This document shows, piece after piece, positions 16,278-26,004 of a DNA stretch of 64,000 nucleotides; position 1 is the stretch's first letter; each line of letters begins with the position of its first letter. The notes under the pieces are model-generated. The model was given only the letters and a program-made list of their open reading frames with translations. It ran no database searches and had not been told where the DNA came from. Source of the DNA: Lacrimispora amygdalina (GTDB taxonomy: Bacteria; Bacillota; Clostridia; Lachnospirales; Lachnospiraceae); assembly GCF_003432035.1 (NCBI RefSeq), contig NZ_QOHO01000072.1, forward strand, positions 62,001 to 126,000, read 5' to 3'. Both the position numbers and the translations under genes were made by a program.

Positions 16278-17603
16278 ATGAGTAACAACGCAAAATTGAC
16301 AACCCGAGACTATCTGCTCAGCATTCAGCACCTCTTCGCCATGTTCGGCGCTACTGTGCTGGTACCCTTACTGACAGGTCTCAATCCATCGCTGGCACTA
16401 TTCTCTGCAGGCGTTGGCACCTTAATATTCCACTGCTGTACTAAATTTAAGGTTCCTGTGTTTCTCGGTTCTTCCTTCGCATTTCTGGCCGCGGTTACCG
16501 CTATTATCCGACCGGAAGGAACCGTGATCCCTGAGAACGTACCTTTAGTACAGGGTGGAATTATTTTTGCCGGTCTGGTATATTTGATCTTCGCCTTCAT
16601 CGCTTACACCATTGGTGCTGAGAAAATCAAAAAGATTTTCCCTCCCGTTGTGACCGGCCCGGTAATCGTAGTCATCGGAATCAACCTTGCTGGCACGGCG
16701 ATCAGCGATGCAACCGGCAATTTAAGCCTGGCTGACGGTGTAACACCTGCCATTGCGCTGAATCTGGGAATTGCGGTATTTACATTATTCGTAGTTATTC
16801 TCTGTTCTATATTCGCACATGGTTTTTTCAAGCTGGTTCCGATTCTCATCGGAATAGCAGCCGGTTATCTTCTGTGTATTGTATTAGGAGCATTGGGAAT
16901 CTTCCATATGGACTATTCAGCCATTTCCGCTGCATCATGGATTAATATCCCATTTGTGACAAAGGACTTAAATGGTGTGACATTTATGTCTGTTCCAAAA
17001 TTCAGCTTAGGTGCCATTCTTTCCATCGCGCCAATCGCCTGCGTCACATTTATGGAACACATTGGAGACATCACCACCAACGGAACTGTTGTTGGAAAAG
17101 ATTTCCTCAAAGATCCAGGACTTCACCGTACATTAATGGGCGATGGCCTTGCTACCCTTCTTGCAGGATTTATGGGCGGCCCTGCCAACACTACTTATTC
17201 AGAGAATACAGGTGTTCTGGCAACTACCAAAAACTACAACCCAAGGCTTCTTCGTGTGACTGCCGTATTCGCCATTGTCCTGGGCCTTTTCGGAAAAGTA
17301 GGTGCAATTCTTCAGACTATTCCTGGTCCTGTAAAAGGCGGTGTGGAAATTATGCTGTTTGGTATGATCGCAGCTGTGGGCATTCGTTCTCTGGCAGAAT
17401 CAAATCTGGATTTTACCCATAGCAGAAATTTAACTATCGTTGGCCTGATTCTCGTATTCGGACTGGGACTTGCCCAGCTTGGAGGACTTAACGTAAGTAT
17501 CGGCTCTGTAACATTAAACATTTCAGGTCTTTTTGTTGCTGTTATCATTGGTGTCTTTATGAACCTGATACTGCCTGAAACTCCTGATACTGCAAGAGAT
17601 TAA
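16278..17603 (+). CDS. uraA: Uracil permease (NCS2 family)
   Basis: Membrane transporter that takes up uracil with protons. The 441-residue protein has about 14 hydrophobic segments and the NCS2 signature region around the half-helices ([33 protein letters not shown], containing the substrate-contacting His-Glu area). It matches UraA/PyrP rather than the xanthine branch. An upstream in-frame ATG at 16215 lies inside the promoter; ATG 16278 has an ACGGGG ribosome binding site 7 bases away. The upp gene follows after 19 bases, giving a salvage unit: uptake by UraA, then conversion to UMP by Upp. Confidence 0.93.
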   Translation: MSNNAKLTTRDYLLSIQHLFAMFGATVLVPLLTGLNPSLALFSAGVGTLIFHCCTKFKVPVFLGSSFAFLAAVTAIIRPEGTVIPENVPLVQGGIIFAGLVYLIFAFIAYTIGAEKIKKIFPPVVTGPVIVVIGINLAGTAISDATGNLSLADGVTPAIALNLGIAVFTLFVVILCSIFAHGFFKLVPILIGIAAGYLLCIVLGALGIFHMDYSAISAASWINIPFVTKDLNGVTFMSVPKFSLGAILSIAPIACVTFMEHIGDITTNGTVVGKDFLKDPGLHRTLMGDGLATLLAGFMGGPANTTYSENTGVLATTKNYNPRLLRVTAVFAIVLGLFGKVGAILQTIPGPVKGGVEIMLFGMIAAVGIRSLAESNLDFTHSRNLTIVGLILVFGLGLAQLGGLNVSIGSVTLNISGLFVAVIIGVFMNLILPETPDTARD

Positions 17604-17622
17604 AGAAAGGATTAACACTATT

Positions 17623-18264
17623 ATGGATTTATTAATGGACAATGTAACTGTATTTACCCACCCGCTGATTCAGCATAAAATTTCAATTTTACGAGACAAG
17701 AGAACCGGAACCAACGAGTTCCGTGCTCTGATTGAGGAAATCGCCATGCTGATGGGATTTGAGGCATTAAGGGATCTTCCTCTTCAGAATGTGGAGGTAG
17801 AGACTCCTATAGAGACCTGTATGACCCCCATGATTGCCGGTAAAAAAATGGCAGTTGTTCCTATCCTCAGAGCAGGTCTTGGTATGGTTAACGGAATTCT
17901 GGCTCTTGTACCGTCTGCCAAGGTGGGACATATTGGTTTATATCGGGATGAAAAAACTCATGAGCCCCATGAATATTACTGCAAGCTTCCAAGCCCGATT
18001 GAGCAGAGAACCATTGTTGTTACTGATCCTATGCTTGCAACCGGCGGTTCTGCAATTGCAGCCGTTGACTTTATCAAGCAGTACGGCGGTAAGCACATCA
18101 AGTTCATGTCCATCATCGCTGCTCCGGAAGGCTTAAAACGGCTACACGAGGCACATCCGGATATTCAGATCTACGTAGGACATTTAGACCGTCAGTTAAA
18201 TGAAAATGCGTATATCTGCCCAGGTCTTGGAGATGCTGGTGACCGTATTTTCGGTACCAAATAA
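17623..18264 (+). CDS. upp: Uracil phosphoribosyltransferase
   Basis: Converts uracil and PRPP to UMP. The protein has 213 residues, close to the usual 209. It shows the N-terminal [16 protein letters not shown], the PILRAGLGM block, the PRPP-binding loop [13 protein letters not shown], and the C-terminal uracil-binding [23 protein letters not shown] lies upstream of the first ATG at 12-base spacing; an ATG four codons later is possible. It is the last gene of the uraA-upp unit and ends at a strong terminator. Confidence 0.97.
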   Translation: MDLLMDNVTVFTHPLIQHKISILRDKRTGTNEFRALIEEIAMLMGFEALRDLPLQNVEVETPIETCMTPMIAGKKMAVVPILRAGLGMVNGILALVPSAKVGHIGLYRDEKTHEPHEYYCKLPSPIEQRTIVVTDPMLATGGSAIAAVDFIKQYGGKHIKFMSIIAAPEGLKRLHEAHPDIQIYVGHLDRQLNENAYICPGLGDAGDRIFGTK

Positions 18265-18275
18265 AATTATCTGCT

Positions 18276-18327
18276 AAAAAGCCCGGTACTTCCTGTCCTT
18301 GTAAGACATGGAAATACCGGGCTTTTT
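18276..18327. terminator. Bidirectional terminator between upp and the NSS symporter gene
   Basis: Arms AAAAAGCCCGGTA and TACCGGGCTTTTT are perfectly complementary, with T-runs on both strands. It serves the convergent genes on each side. Confidence 0.9.
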
Positions 18328-18344
18328 AGCGGCTGTACTTCATA

Positions 18345-19676
18345 TCAGCCGATCCCTTTATATACGATACTTAATATTAATACCAGGGCTGCAAGCAATA
18401 CATAGAGATATTTAGCAGTAAAAATGAAATAAGAACCAAGAGGTTTCTCACGTCCACAGTTTAATTCGTTCAGAATTTCTTCCTTTTTCAATACCCAGTA
18501 GATCATGACAGAACATAAAACTGCACCAAATGGCACCACATAGATAGTAATATAATCCATCCAGGCTCCCATATAGGGTTCATATTCAATAAAAAGTCCT
18601 ATGATGAATACGACAGCGCCTACAAAAACGACAGCAGTCTTTCTTGGAAAACGCAGATGCGTTTGAAGCGCTTCTGCGCATACCTCAAACATATTAACCA
18701 GTGAGGTTACTCCTGCAAACAGTACTGACAGGAAAAACAATACTGCTATAACTCTGCCTGCGGGGATTTGTGCAAATACCTTTGGCAAAGTTATGAACAT
18801 CAGCGGAGGACCGCTTGCCGGGTCCATCTGGAACGCAAATACGGCAGGAATAATGGCAAAACCTGCCAAAAGAGCTGCAATGGTATCTAATAAAGCAGTG
18901 GTAACCGCTGCTTTTGGTATATCCTCTTTTTTATCCAGATAGCTGCCGTAAATTACCATTCCCGAACCAGTAATGGAGAGAGAAAAGAAAGCCTGTCCCA
19001 TAGCCATAACCCAGGTTTCCGGTTTTAACAGAAGTTCCCACCTTGGCACCAGGAGATATCTGTATCCGTCGAAAGCTCCGGGAAGAAAGAACACCCGGAC
19101 TGCAATCAGCAAAAAAAGGATAAAAAAAGCAGGCATCATGATTGCATTCACTTTTTCAATCCCTTTTAATACTCCTCCTGCCAGAACAGCTACCGTAATT
19201 ATAACAACAAGGAGATGCCATGGTATGCTGCCATAATGCCCGGTTGCCTGGGAAAAATATTGTGCTGCCTCTTCTTTCAAAACAGCACCTGACAAAGCAC
19301 CCCATAGATACCTTAGAACCCAGCCTACTATAATTGCATAACCAATGGCAATACCAAATGAACCTATTAAAGGGACTGCTCCCAGAAAGGAACCGCCTTT
19401 TTTTCCTCTCGTCTTTAAAGCATAATCATAAGAGCCGATGGGGCCCGTTCCGGTGAGCCTTCCAAACGCAAACTCACCGGACAAACCAACCAGACCAAAT
19501 AAAAATACAAAACCAAAATACACCAGTAAAAAAGCAGCGCCTCCATACTGTCCCAGCCGGTAGGGAAACATCCAGATGTTTCCCATACCGACAGCTGACC
19601 CAACAGAGGCCAGAATGAATCCAATTCTCGAACCGAATTTTCCATTTCCTGCCTGGGCATGTTTATTTTCGTTCAT
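18345..19676 (-). CDS. Sodium-dependent amino-acid/neurotransmitter symporter family (NSS) transporter
   Basis: Na+-coupled uptake of an amino acid or related amine, LeuT fold. The 443-residue protein has about 11 to 12 membrane helices. The TM1 signature SAVGMGNIWMFPY, which lines the sodium and substrate sites, is intact, and the TM6 unwound region (MAMGQAFFSLSITGSGMVIYGSYL) is recognisable. The ligand cannot be read; bacterial members often carry Trp, Tyr, Leu or Ala. The gene begins behind GAGGAAT, which overlaps the end of the preceding beta-helix gene, so the two may share a transcript. The convergent upp terminator lies beyond its stop. Confidence 0.92.
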   Translation of the reverse strand: MNENKHAQAGNGKFGSRIGFILASVGSAVGMGNIWMFPYRLGQYGGAAFLLVYFGFVFLFGLVGLSGEFAFGRLTGTGPIGSYDYALKTRGKKGGSFLGAVPLIGSFGIAIGYAIIVGWVLRYLWGALSGAVLKEEAAQYFSQATGHYGSIPWHLLVVIITVAVLAGGVLKGIEKVNAIMMPAFFILFLLIAVRVFFLPGAFDGYRYLLVPRWELLLKPETWVMAMGQAFFSLSITGSGMVIYGSYLDKKEDIPKAAVTTALLDTIAALLAGFAIIPAVFAFQMDPASGPPLMFITLPKVFAQIPAGRVIAVLFFLSVLFAGVTSLVNMFEVCAEALQTHLRFPRKTAVVFVGAVVFIIGLFIEYEPYMGAWMDYITIYVVPFGAVLCSVMIYWVLKKEEILNELNCGREKPLGSYFIFTAKYLYVLLAALVLILSIVYKGIG

Positions 19677-19683
19677 GTCGTAT

Positions 19684-20367
19684 TTATTCCTCAGTAATAT
19701 TCTTTTCTACAATTTCTCCCTGTTTTTTGTAGATGGAATTACCTTCCACACAGCCTCTGACACAGGAAAGCGGATAGATATCTGCTTTTGGTCCGATGAC
19801 TGTACCAGGATTTAAAACAGCACCGCAGCCAATTTCTGCAAAGTCACCAAGGATGGCACCAAATTTCTTAAGACCTGTTTCGATTTCTCCATCTTCTGCA
19901 TGTACGGTAATAAGAGATTTGTCTGTTTTTACATTGGATGCAATTGAAGATGCGCCCATATGAGACTTATATCCTAAAATAGAATCTCCAACATAGTTAA
20001 AATGCGGAACCTGTACTCCATCAAAAAGAATGGAATTCTTTACTTCAGAAGAGTTTCCTACTACTGCACCTTCGCCGATGATTGCATTACCTCTGATAAA
20101 TGCGCAATGACGGATCTGTGCATTCTTGCAGATAATTACATGCTCGCCCATACAAGCTGTCGGCGGAAGATTTACAGACTTATGAATCCAGACTGCTTTT
20201 CCCACATGAACATATTCGTCCTTTGGAAGACGCTCTCCCAGGGAAACGATAAATTCACTGATCTTTGGAATGATTTCCCACGGATAGGTGGTCTGCTCAA
20301 ATAATAATTTGGCCACTGTATGATTGGTATCAAATAAGTCCTGGTTTGTCATATCTTCTTTTTTCAT
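19684..20367 (-). CDS. Left-handed beta-helix (hexapeptide) protein, GlmU C-domain-like
   Basis: A 227-residue protein made mainly of hexapeptide repeats (AFIRGN AIIGEG AVVGNS and onward), related to the acetyltransferase half of UDP-GlcNAc pyrophosphorylase (GlmU). The block VPHFNYVGDSILGYKSHMGA corresponds to the GlmU active-site wall, and the C-terminal turn GTVIGPKADIYPL is similar to the trimer interface. The uridylyltransferase domain is absent, replaced by a 60-residue helical lead. It could be a sugar-1-phosphate acetyltransferase or a regulatory homologue; I cannot choose. AGGAGA precedes the ATG, 12 bases after topB. Confidence 0.78.
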   Translation of the reverse strand: MKKEDMTNQDLFDTNHTVAKLLFEQTTYPWEIIPKISEFIVSLGERLPKDEYVHVGKAVWIHKSVNLPPTACMGEHVIICKNAQIRHCAFIRGNAIIGEGAVVGNSSEVKNSILFDGVQVPHFNYVGDSILGYKSHMGASSIASNVKTDKSLITVHAEDGEIETGLKKFGAILGDFAEIGCGAVLNPGTVIGPKADIYPLSCVRGCVEGNSIYKKQGEIVEKNITEE

Positions 20368-20379
20368 GTTAATAATCTC

Positions 20380-22434
20380 CTATTTTTGTTTTTTATAATT
20401 AGCTGCCGCAGCATCGAATACATTACGTAAATCATAATGATTATTGAGCTTCAATACCCAAGCGGTACGTCCGGCAACAAAATTCTCCAGTTTCTGCATA
20501 TACTCTTCAGAGGTTATGCTTCCCTCTGATACATAGGTTAATCCCTTTTCCCAGCTGGCTGTCAGCTCCGGATTAAGAAGCTGTTTAATGGAGGCGTTCA
20601 CTACATCATAGATCATCTCTCCTAACAGTGTGGGCAGAATTATCTGGGTTTTCGTATTCAGGGAAAGATAGCCGATATGAAACAGCTTTTTTAAAATCTC
20701 AGCTCTCGTAGCACTGGTTCCTATCCCGCTTCCCTTAATCTGGGCACGGAGCTCTTCATCCTCGATTAACTGCCCCGCATTTTCCATGGCAAGAATCATG
20801 GATCCTGATGTATAGCGTTTAGGAGGCGAAGTCTCTCCCTCTTTAATCATCAGCTTTTTAATGGGAAGCTGCATACCCTTTTTTAATGAACCAAGCATGG
20901 CAATAAAAGCTGGATTGTCCATTTGCTTCTGAGACACTTCCGAATTATTCTCATCCTGATTTTCACTGTCAGGAAGTGGTTCGTCAGCTTTTTCCTCTGC
21001 TTTCTTTTTACCTGCGGACACATCTGCCACTTTTAAATATCCCTCTTCCAGCATTACCCGGAAGCTGGAATAAAAGTGCTCTTTATCAGCAGCCAGCTCC
21101 AAAGCATACTTCTGATAGATGGCAGGCGGATAGAAAATACTTAAAAACCTTCTTGCAATCACTTCATAAACCCTGGACACAAGGGGTGTTAAGCCTCTTA
21201 AAGCTGAAAGCCCCTGACCAGTAGGAATAATGGCATAATGGTCCGTAATCTGCTTATCATTGACGTATCTGGTTTTATCAATTGTTTTGTAGGCTCCCCG
21301 GCTTAACGCTTCTTCTGCCGCCTCTTTTAATGGTTCAAATCCCTTTAATCCACTGATGTTTTTATAGATTTCTTTTGCTACTGCTGTGGAAAGAACTCTG
21401 GCATCCGTTCTTGGGTAAGTGACCATCTTCTTCTCATAAAGCTCCTGAACTACCTTCAGTGTCTCATCAGGACTGATCTTAAACATCTTAGAACAGTCAT
21501 TCTGAAGTTCAGCCAGATTATAAAGCAGAGGCGGATTCTTGGTTTCCTTTTTCTTCTCAACCGATACAACCGTTGCCTCCATGGGATCTGCTGCAGAAAG
21601 TGTCTCAATCAGTGCCTCAGCATGCTTTCTTTCTTTAAACCCATTCTCTTTATATAGAAAAGGTGATTCAAAAAACATAGAACCCGGAGCACTTTTCCAT
21701 TCACCGTCAAAATCCAGATCTTCTTTGGCAAAGGTACCAATAACACGATAAAACGGTGTCTTTACAAAGTCCCTGATCTCCCGTTCTCTTCGTACCACCA
21801 TTCCCATGACACAGGTCATGACACGTCCAACAGAAATAACGGTATTCTTCCCGCTCTTTAAATAATTTGAAATATGCTGTCCGTATCTTAGTGTAAGCAA
21901 ACGTGAAAAATTAATTCCCATGAGATAATCTTCTTTTGCACGCAAATACGCGGAAGCAGAAAGATTATCATATTCTGCCTCATCCTTCGCCTCCCTTATG
22001 CCTCTTAGAATTTCCTCTTCCGTCTGGGAATCAATCCAGACTCTCTTCTGCTTTTTATTGTTCACCCCTGCCATCTGGGCAACAAGCCTGTATATGTATT
22101 CTCCTTCTCTTCCGGAGTCAGTACAGACATAGATTGTATCCACATCCGGGCGGTTTAACAGACCGCTCACAATTTCAAACTGCCTGGCTGCGCTGGGAAT
22201 TACTTCATATTTGAATTCTTTGGGAAGAAACGGCAGGGTGGATAAACTCCATCGCTTATATCTTGGATCATAGCTTTCCGGATAACTCATAGTGACCAGA
22301 TGTCCCACGCACCAGGTTATAATCACCTGGTCAGCTTCCATGTATCCGTTGCTGCGTTTTCCGTTTATCTTAAGCGCATTTGCGAACTCCTGAGCCACAC
22401 TTGGTTTTTCTGCAATGTATAACGATTTTGACAT
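20380..22434 (-). CDS. topB: Type IA DNA topoisomerase (topoisomerase III)
   Basis: Relaxes and decatenates negatively supercoiled DNA through single-strand passage. The N-terminal TOPRIM domain starts SLYIAEKPSVAQEFA and carries the acidic metal site in CTDSGREGEYIY. The catalytic tyrosine is in MVTYPRTDARVLS near residue 339. The protein has 684 residues and lacks the C-terminal cysteine zinc fingers of TopA, typical of TopB. A 45-residue acidic, charged insert (EEKADEPLPDSENQDENN) lies between the catalytic domain and the C-terminal part. GGGAG precedes the ATG. It heads a minus-strand run with the beta-helix gene. Confidence 0.93.
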   Translation of the reverse strand: MSKSLYIAEKPSVAQEFANALKINGKRSNGYMEADQVIITWCVGHLVTMSYPESYDPRYKRWSLSTLPFLPKEFKYEVIPSAARQFEIVSGLLNRPDVDTIYVCTDSGREGEYIYRLVAQMAGVNNKKQKRVWIDSQTEEEILRGIREAKDEAEYDNLSASAYLRAKEDYLMGINFSRLLTLRYGQHISNYLKSGKNTVISVGRVMTCVMGMVVRREREIRDFVKTPFYRVIGTFAKEDLDFDGEWKSAPGSMFFESPFLYKENGFKERKHAEALIETLSAADPMEATVVSVEKKKETKNPPLLYNLAELQNDCSKMFKISPDETLKVVQELYEKKMVTYPRTDARVLSTAVAKEIYKNISGLKGFEPLKEAAEEALSRGAYKTIDKTRYVNDKQITDHYAIIPTGQGLSALRGLTPLVSRVYEVIARRFLSIFYPPAIYQKYALELAADKEHFYSSFRVMLEEGYLKVADVSAGKKKAEEKADEPLPDSENQDENNSEVSQKQMDNPAFIAMLGSLKKGMQLPIKKLMIKEGETSPPKRYTSGSMILAMENAGQLIEDEELRAQIKGSGIGTSATRAEILKKLFHIGYLSLNTKTQIILPTLLGEMIYDVVNASIKQLLNPELTASWEKGLTYVSEGSITSEEYMQKLENFVAGRTAWVLKLNNHYDLRNVFDAAAANYKKQK

Positions 22435-22547
22435 ATAACTCCCTACTGCTTTGTGATAGTAACCGCTCTATTATACCATTAAAATTTATGAATAGCAAAT
22501 ATTTCTGACAACTCTCACCAAAAGGCATATCAAAATTTATTATAACA

Positions 22548-22576
22548 TTGATAAATTTTAATATCAATGGTACAAT
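22548..22576 (+). promoter_or_regulatory. Orphan consensus promoter with palindromic operator
   Basis: TTGATA, 17 bases, TACAAT. An inverted repeat ATTGATA-N8-TATCAAT (22547-22568) covers the -35 box and spacer, as a repressor operator would. The transcript would lead to an AAAGGAG ribosome binding site and a 12-codon ORF only. Confidence 0.65.
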
Positions 22577-22631
22577 GGTTAACAATTTACTTAAAATTCT
22601 ATTACATTAACGCAAAGGAGTGTTTTATCTT

Positions 22632-22670
22632 ATGTCAGTACAAAAAGTAAAAACCCCCACTGAAACTTAA
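22632..22670 (+). other. 12-codon ORF or remnant 5' end of a lost gene
   Basis: ATG at 22632 lies 11 bases after AAAGGAG (22614-22620) and reads MSVQKVKTPTET before TAA. It runs straight into the hairpin that ends the convergent EamA gene. The complete expression signals for so short a frame suggest either the stub of a deleted gene or a leader peptide. No function is claimed. Confidence 0.35.
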
Positions 22671-22680
22671 TCAGCGGGAG
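22653..22680 (-). terminator. Terminator overlapping the stop of the EamA transporter gene
   Basis: On the minus strand, CCCGCTGA and TCAGTGGG pair around a 7-base loop containing the stop codon, followed by a GTTTTTAC tail. Confidence 0.7.
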
Positions 22681-23554
22681 TTCGTTTTCTGTATTCCGAC
22701 AGGATAACAGACAGAAACAGTAAAGCGCAGCCTGTCAGCAATTTTAATGTTACCGGTTCTCCCAGCAAAAAGACGGAGAACAACAGGCCAAATACCGACT
22801 CAAAGGATAGAATAATGGAAGAAGTATTGGGGCTCAGATGCTTCTGCCCCATATTCTGAAGCAGGAAACAGATCATTGTGCTGAAAATACCAAGATAAAG
22901 AAGACTGGCAGCCATAGAATGATCTATTACAGACAGATCCAGTCTTCCCTCCAGAAATGGTGCAGCCACCCAGCTTAATCCTGCCGCAACAGCCATCTGC
23001 ATCACTGTCAGTATAATGGGATCATGGGTTTCTGTATACCGGTCAACAAAGACGATGTGGAAGGCAAAAAATATCCCGCACACAAGAGTCAAAAGATCAC
23101 CCACATTCACTCTTAAATCACCCTCCAGGGAAATGAACCCCAGTCCGATGACTGCCATAACTGCTGCTCCCACATTATTTTTTGCAGGTTTTTTCTTATT
23201 AAAAAGCCAATGTAAAAATGGGACGAGAATGACATATAACGTAGTTATAAAAGCATTTTTGCTGGCAGTTGTATATTTCAGTCCATAGGTCTGAAAGAAA
23301 TAACTGATAAACAAAAAAAAGCCCAAAACTACTCCGCATAAAACATCTGCTTTTCCTGCTTTTCTTAACCGCTTCCAAAATACCGCAGCAAGTGCTGCAA
23401 ACGCAATGGTAAATCGCAGTGCCAGCAGATAAGTTGGTGATATGACATCCACCGAATTTTTCATCACAACAAAGGCACTTCCCCATATAATTGTGGTGAC
23501 AACCAGTCCCATGACTGAAAGAGTTTTTATTCCTTTTTCATTGGCTTTATTCAT
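22667..23554 (-). CDS. EamA-family (DMT superfamily) transporter
   Basis: Predicted exporter or permease of the drug/metabolite transporter superfamily, about 295 residues and ten membrane helices in two EamA halves. The first half starts VVTTIIWGSAFVVMK, and the second contains the conserved LLGEPVTLKLLTG loop near the end. Substrates in the family vary (amino acids, purines, other metabolites) and none can be assigned here. The preferred ATG at 23554 is 16 bases from AAAGGA; a GTG at 23578 is in frame but has no ribosome binding site, so the start is uncertain. It lies downstream of galM, separated by a hairpin. Confidence 0.85.
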   Translation of the reverse strand: MNKANEKGIKTLSVMGLVVTTIIWGSAFVVMKNSVDVISPTYLLALRFTIAFAALAAVFWKRLRKAGKADVLCGVVLGFFLFISYFFQTYGLKYTTASKNAFITTLYVILVPFLHWLFNKKKPAKNNVGAAVMAVIGLGFISLEGDLRVNVGDLLTLVCGIFFAFHIVFVDRYTETHDPIILTVMQMAVAAGLSWVAAPFLEGRLDLSVIDHSMAASLLYLGIFSTMICFLLQNMGQKHLSPNTSSIILSFESVFGLLFSVFLLGEPVTLKLLTGCALLFLSVILSEYRKRTPAD

Positions 23555-23585
23555 AAGTATGTAAAAATGTCCTTTCACAAGCGTA

Positions 23586-23611
23586 CAGGGGCGCAGTAAT
23601 CTGCGTCCCTG
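23586..23611. terminator. Hairpin between galM and the EamA gene
   Basis: An 11-bp stem, AGGG-CGCAG against CTGCG-CCCT with one G-T pair, and a 4-base loop. No T-run follows, so it may slow or process rather than end the transcript. Confidence 0.45.
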
Positions 23612-23630
23612 ATTTCATATCAATTCTTTA

Positions 23631-24689
23631 CTAGATTGTGGTGAATTTATAGATTGTAGTTGTCTGATATTCCTGCCCTGCCTTTAAAATGGGGGAAGGA
23701 AATGAAGGAGTGTTGACCGCATTAGGATAATACTGGGTTTCAAAACAGTAACAGCAGCGTTTGCTGTAAACCGCACCTCCCTTGCCAGGCATCTGGTCTG
23801 TTAAAAAGTTGGCCGTATAAAACTGCATTCCGGGAAGATCTGTGTACACTTCCATTCTGATTCCGGTCTTATCTGATTCAGCAGCTGCACATAACGCCAG
23901 TTCCTTTAACGGATGATTCAGCACCCAGTTGTGGTCATATCCGTTTCCGAAAACAAGTGCTTCATAATCTTTACTGATATCCTGTTCAATTGATTTCATG
24001 ACAGTGAAATCCATGGGAGTGCCCTTTACCGGAGTCAATTCTCCTGTAGGAATCGAAATTTCATCCGCTCTTGTATAAGTATCGGCATCAATCCATACAC
24101 GCTGCTTTAATGCACTTCCGCCATCATGTCCATCCAGGTTGAAATAACTATGGTTGGTAAAGTTTGCCACTGTATCCTCATCACAAATCATGTGGTAATC
24201 AATTTTCAAGCTGTCTTCGGGGGTCAGGGTATACGTTATGGTAATATTCGCATTGCCGGGATATCCCTGATCTCCATCAGGTGAAAACAGGGAAAAGCTC
24301 ACACTGGTTCCAAATTCACTCTCCTCAGCCTCACTGTCCCACAGACGTGAATGGTAAAGGTCCGGACCGCTGTGTAAGTTATTGGTGCTGTTATTGGCTG
24401 CCAGCTTGTATTCCTTCCCATTAATCGTAAACTTTGCACCAGCAATGCGGTTGGCATTTCTTCCAATGGGAGCTCCGAAGTGAGGCGGGTTGAGCAGATA
24501 ATCAGATACACGATCATACCCTAATACCACATCCGTCTCCTTTCCGTTCCGATCAGGCACATTCATGGTTACCCAGACTGCACCCAGATTTGTAAATGAA
24601 GCAGAGACTCTGTTTTCATTTACCAGTGTATATAAATACACCTCTCTGCCATCCGGCATGTTTCCCCAAAGTTCTTTTTTGTATGCCAT
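23631..24689 (-). CDS. galM: Aldose 1-epimerase (mutarotase)
   Basis: Interconverts alpha and beta anomers of glucose and galactose, feeding the Leloir pathway. The 352-residue protein shows the family landmarks: FGAPIGRNANRI near the substrate rim, the catalytic histidine in TNHSYFNLDGH (about residue 178), the EISIPTGEL block, and the catalytic glutamate in CFETQYYPNAVN (about 318). Length is normal and there is no export signal, so it is cytoplasmic. No other galactose gene lies in the window. It is followed by the EamA gene on the same strand. Confidence 0.93.
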   Translation of the reverse strand: MAYKKELWGNMPDGREVYLYTLVNENRVSASFTNLGAVWVTMNVPDRNGKETDVVLGYDRVSDYLLNPPHFGAPIGRNANRIAGAKFTINGKEYKLAANNSTNNLHSGPDLYHSRLWDSEAEESEFGTSVSFSLFSPDGDQGYPGNANITITYTLTPEDSLKIDYHMICDEDTVANFTNHSYFNLDGHDGGSALKQRVWIDADTYTRADEISIPTGELTPVKGTPMDFTVMKSIEQDISKDYEALVFGNGYDHNWVLNHPLKELALCAAAESDKTGIRMEVYTDLPGMQFYTANFLTDQMPGKGGAVYSKRCCYCFETQYYPNAVNTPSFPSPILKAGQEYQTTTIYKFTTI

Positions 24690-24755
24690 CTTACTTCCTC
24701 CATATACCTATTTTATAAAGTCTCCCCCCTGGACAGAGAGAGCCTCATAATCCAG

Positions 24756-25844
24756 TTAATCTCTGGCTTTGATGTACCCTTTAGCAGTCAAAAGCTCTGC
24801 GCTGAGTACTGCGCCGCCGGCTGCCCCGCGAACGGTATTGTGGGACAAGCCGATAAATTTATAATCATACACAGAATCTGTTCTTAACCGGCCCACAGAA
24901 ACTCCCATTCCGTTTTCAAAATCCACATCAAGGGCTACCTGGGGGCGGTTATCTTCTTCCAAATACTGAATGAACTGCTTTGGTGCACTTGGAAGATCAA
25001 GTTCCTGGGGAAGCCCCTTAAAGTTCACCAAGCGGTCTATTAACTCTTCTTTTGCAGGCTGCTTGCGGAATTTTACGAAAACTGCTGCAGTATGGCCATT
25101 AAGAACGGGAACACGGATGCACTGGCAGGTGATTACCGGTTCCTTCGCTTTTACAATCTCACCATTTTCCATGGTTCCCCATAAACGAAGCGGCTCCTGC
25201 TCGCTCTTTTCTTCCTCGCCGCCGATATAAGGAATAATGTTTCCTTCCATCTCCGGCCAGTCTTTAAAGGTCTTTCCTGCTCCTGAAATAGCCTGATAAG
25301 TGGTAGCTACCACCTCATAAGGTTCAAACTCTTTCCATGCAGTCAGCACCGGTGCATAGCTTTGAATGGAACAGTTGGGTTTTACTGCAATGAATCCACG
25401 CTCTGTACCCAGGCGCTTTCTCTGGTCTTTTATAATTTCAAAATGCTGGGGATTGATCTCAGGAATTACCATAGGCACATCAGGCGTCCATCTATGGGCG
25501 CTGTTATTGGAAACAACCGGTGTCTCGGTTTTGGCATAAGCTTCTTCTATGGCTTTAATCTCATCTTTCGTCATGTCAACTGCGCTGAATACAAAGTCCA
25601 CACCTGCTGCGACTTTATCAACCTCATTCACATTCATGACTGTTAAGTGTTTCACTGCTTCCGGCATGGGAGTTGTCATCTTCCAACGGTCTCCAACTGC
25701 CTCTTCGTATGACTTTCCAGCTGAACGGGGGCTGGCTGCCACAGTCACCACCTCATACCATGGGTGATTCTCAAGCAGAGATATAAATCTCTGTCCAACC
25801 ATACCGGTAGCTCCCAATATACCAACTCGCAACTTCTTTTCCAT
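24756..25844 (-). CDS. asd: Aspartate-semialdehyde dehydrogenase
   Basis: Reduces aspartyl phosphate to aspartate semialdehyde with NADPH, the branch point to lysine/diaminopimelate, threonine and methionine. The NADP-binding loop GILGATGMVGQRF is at the N-terminus. The catalytic cysteine lies in AVKPNCSIQSY (about residue 157), and the catalytic His region in VLNGHTAAVFVKF. The 362-residue length and sequence resemble the archaeal/fungal-type enzyme rather than the E. coli type. ATG 25844 follows AGGAGA at 5 bases; an upstream ATG (25868) would place the ribosome binding site inside the gene and is rejected. Confidence 0.95.
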   Translation of the reverse strand: MEKKLRVGILGATGMVGQRFISLLENHPWYEVVTVAASPRSAGKSYEEAVGDRWKMTTPMPEAVKHLTVMNVNEVDKVAAGVDFVFSAVDMTKDEIKAIEEAYAKTETPVVSNNSAHRWTPDVPMVIPEINPQHFEIIKDQRKRLGTERGFIAVKPNCSIQSYAPVLTAWKEFEPYEVVATTYQAISGAGKTFKDWPEMEGNIIPYIGGEEEKSEQEPLRLWGTMENGEIVKAKEPVITCQCIRVPVLNGHTAAVFVKFRKQPAKEELIDRLVNFKGLPQELDLPSAPKQFIQYLEEDNRPQVALDVDFENGMGVSVGRLRTDSVYDYKFIGLSHNTVRGAAGGAVLSAELLTAKGYIKARD

Positions 25845-26004
25845 CGCTTTCTCCTCATTTCTTTTCATTTTGTAATACTATAATACGCTAAATTCCTAAC
25901 TATCCTATAACAAAGTGAAAAAAAAATCAATATTTATTCGTCAGAAAAATACATTTGTACGCACCGGAAAGACATTTCTTGAAAATGTATGTTGCAGTAA
26001 AGCA

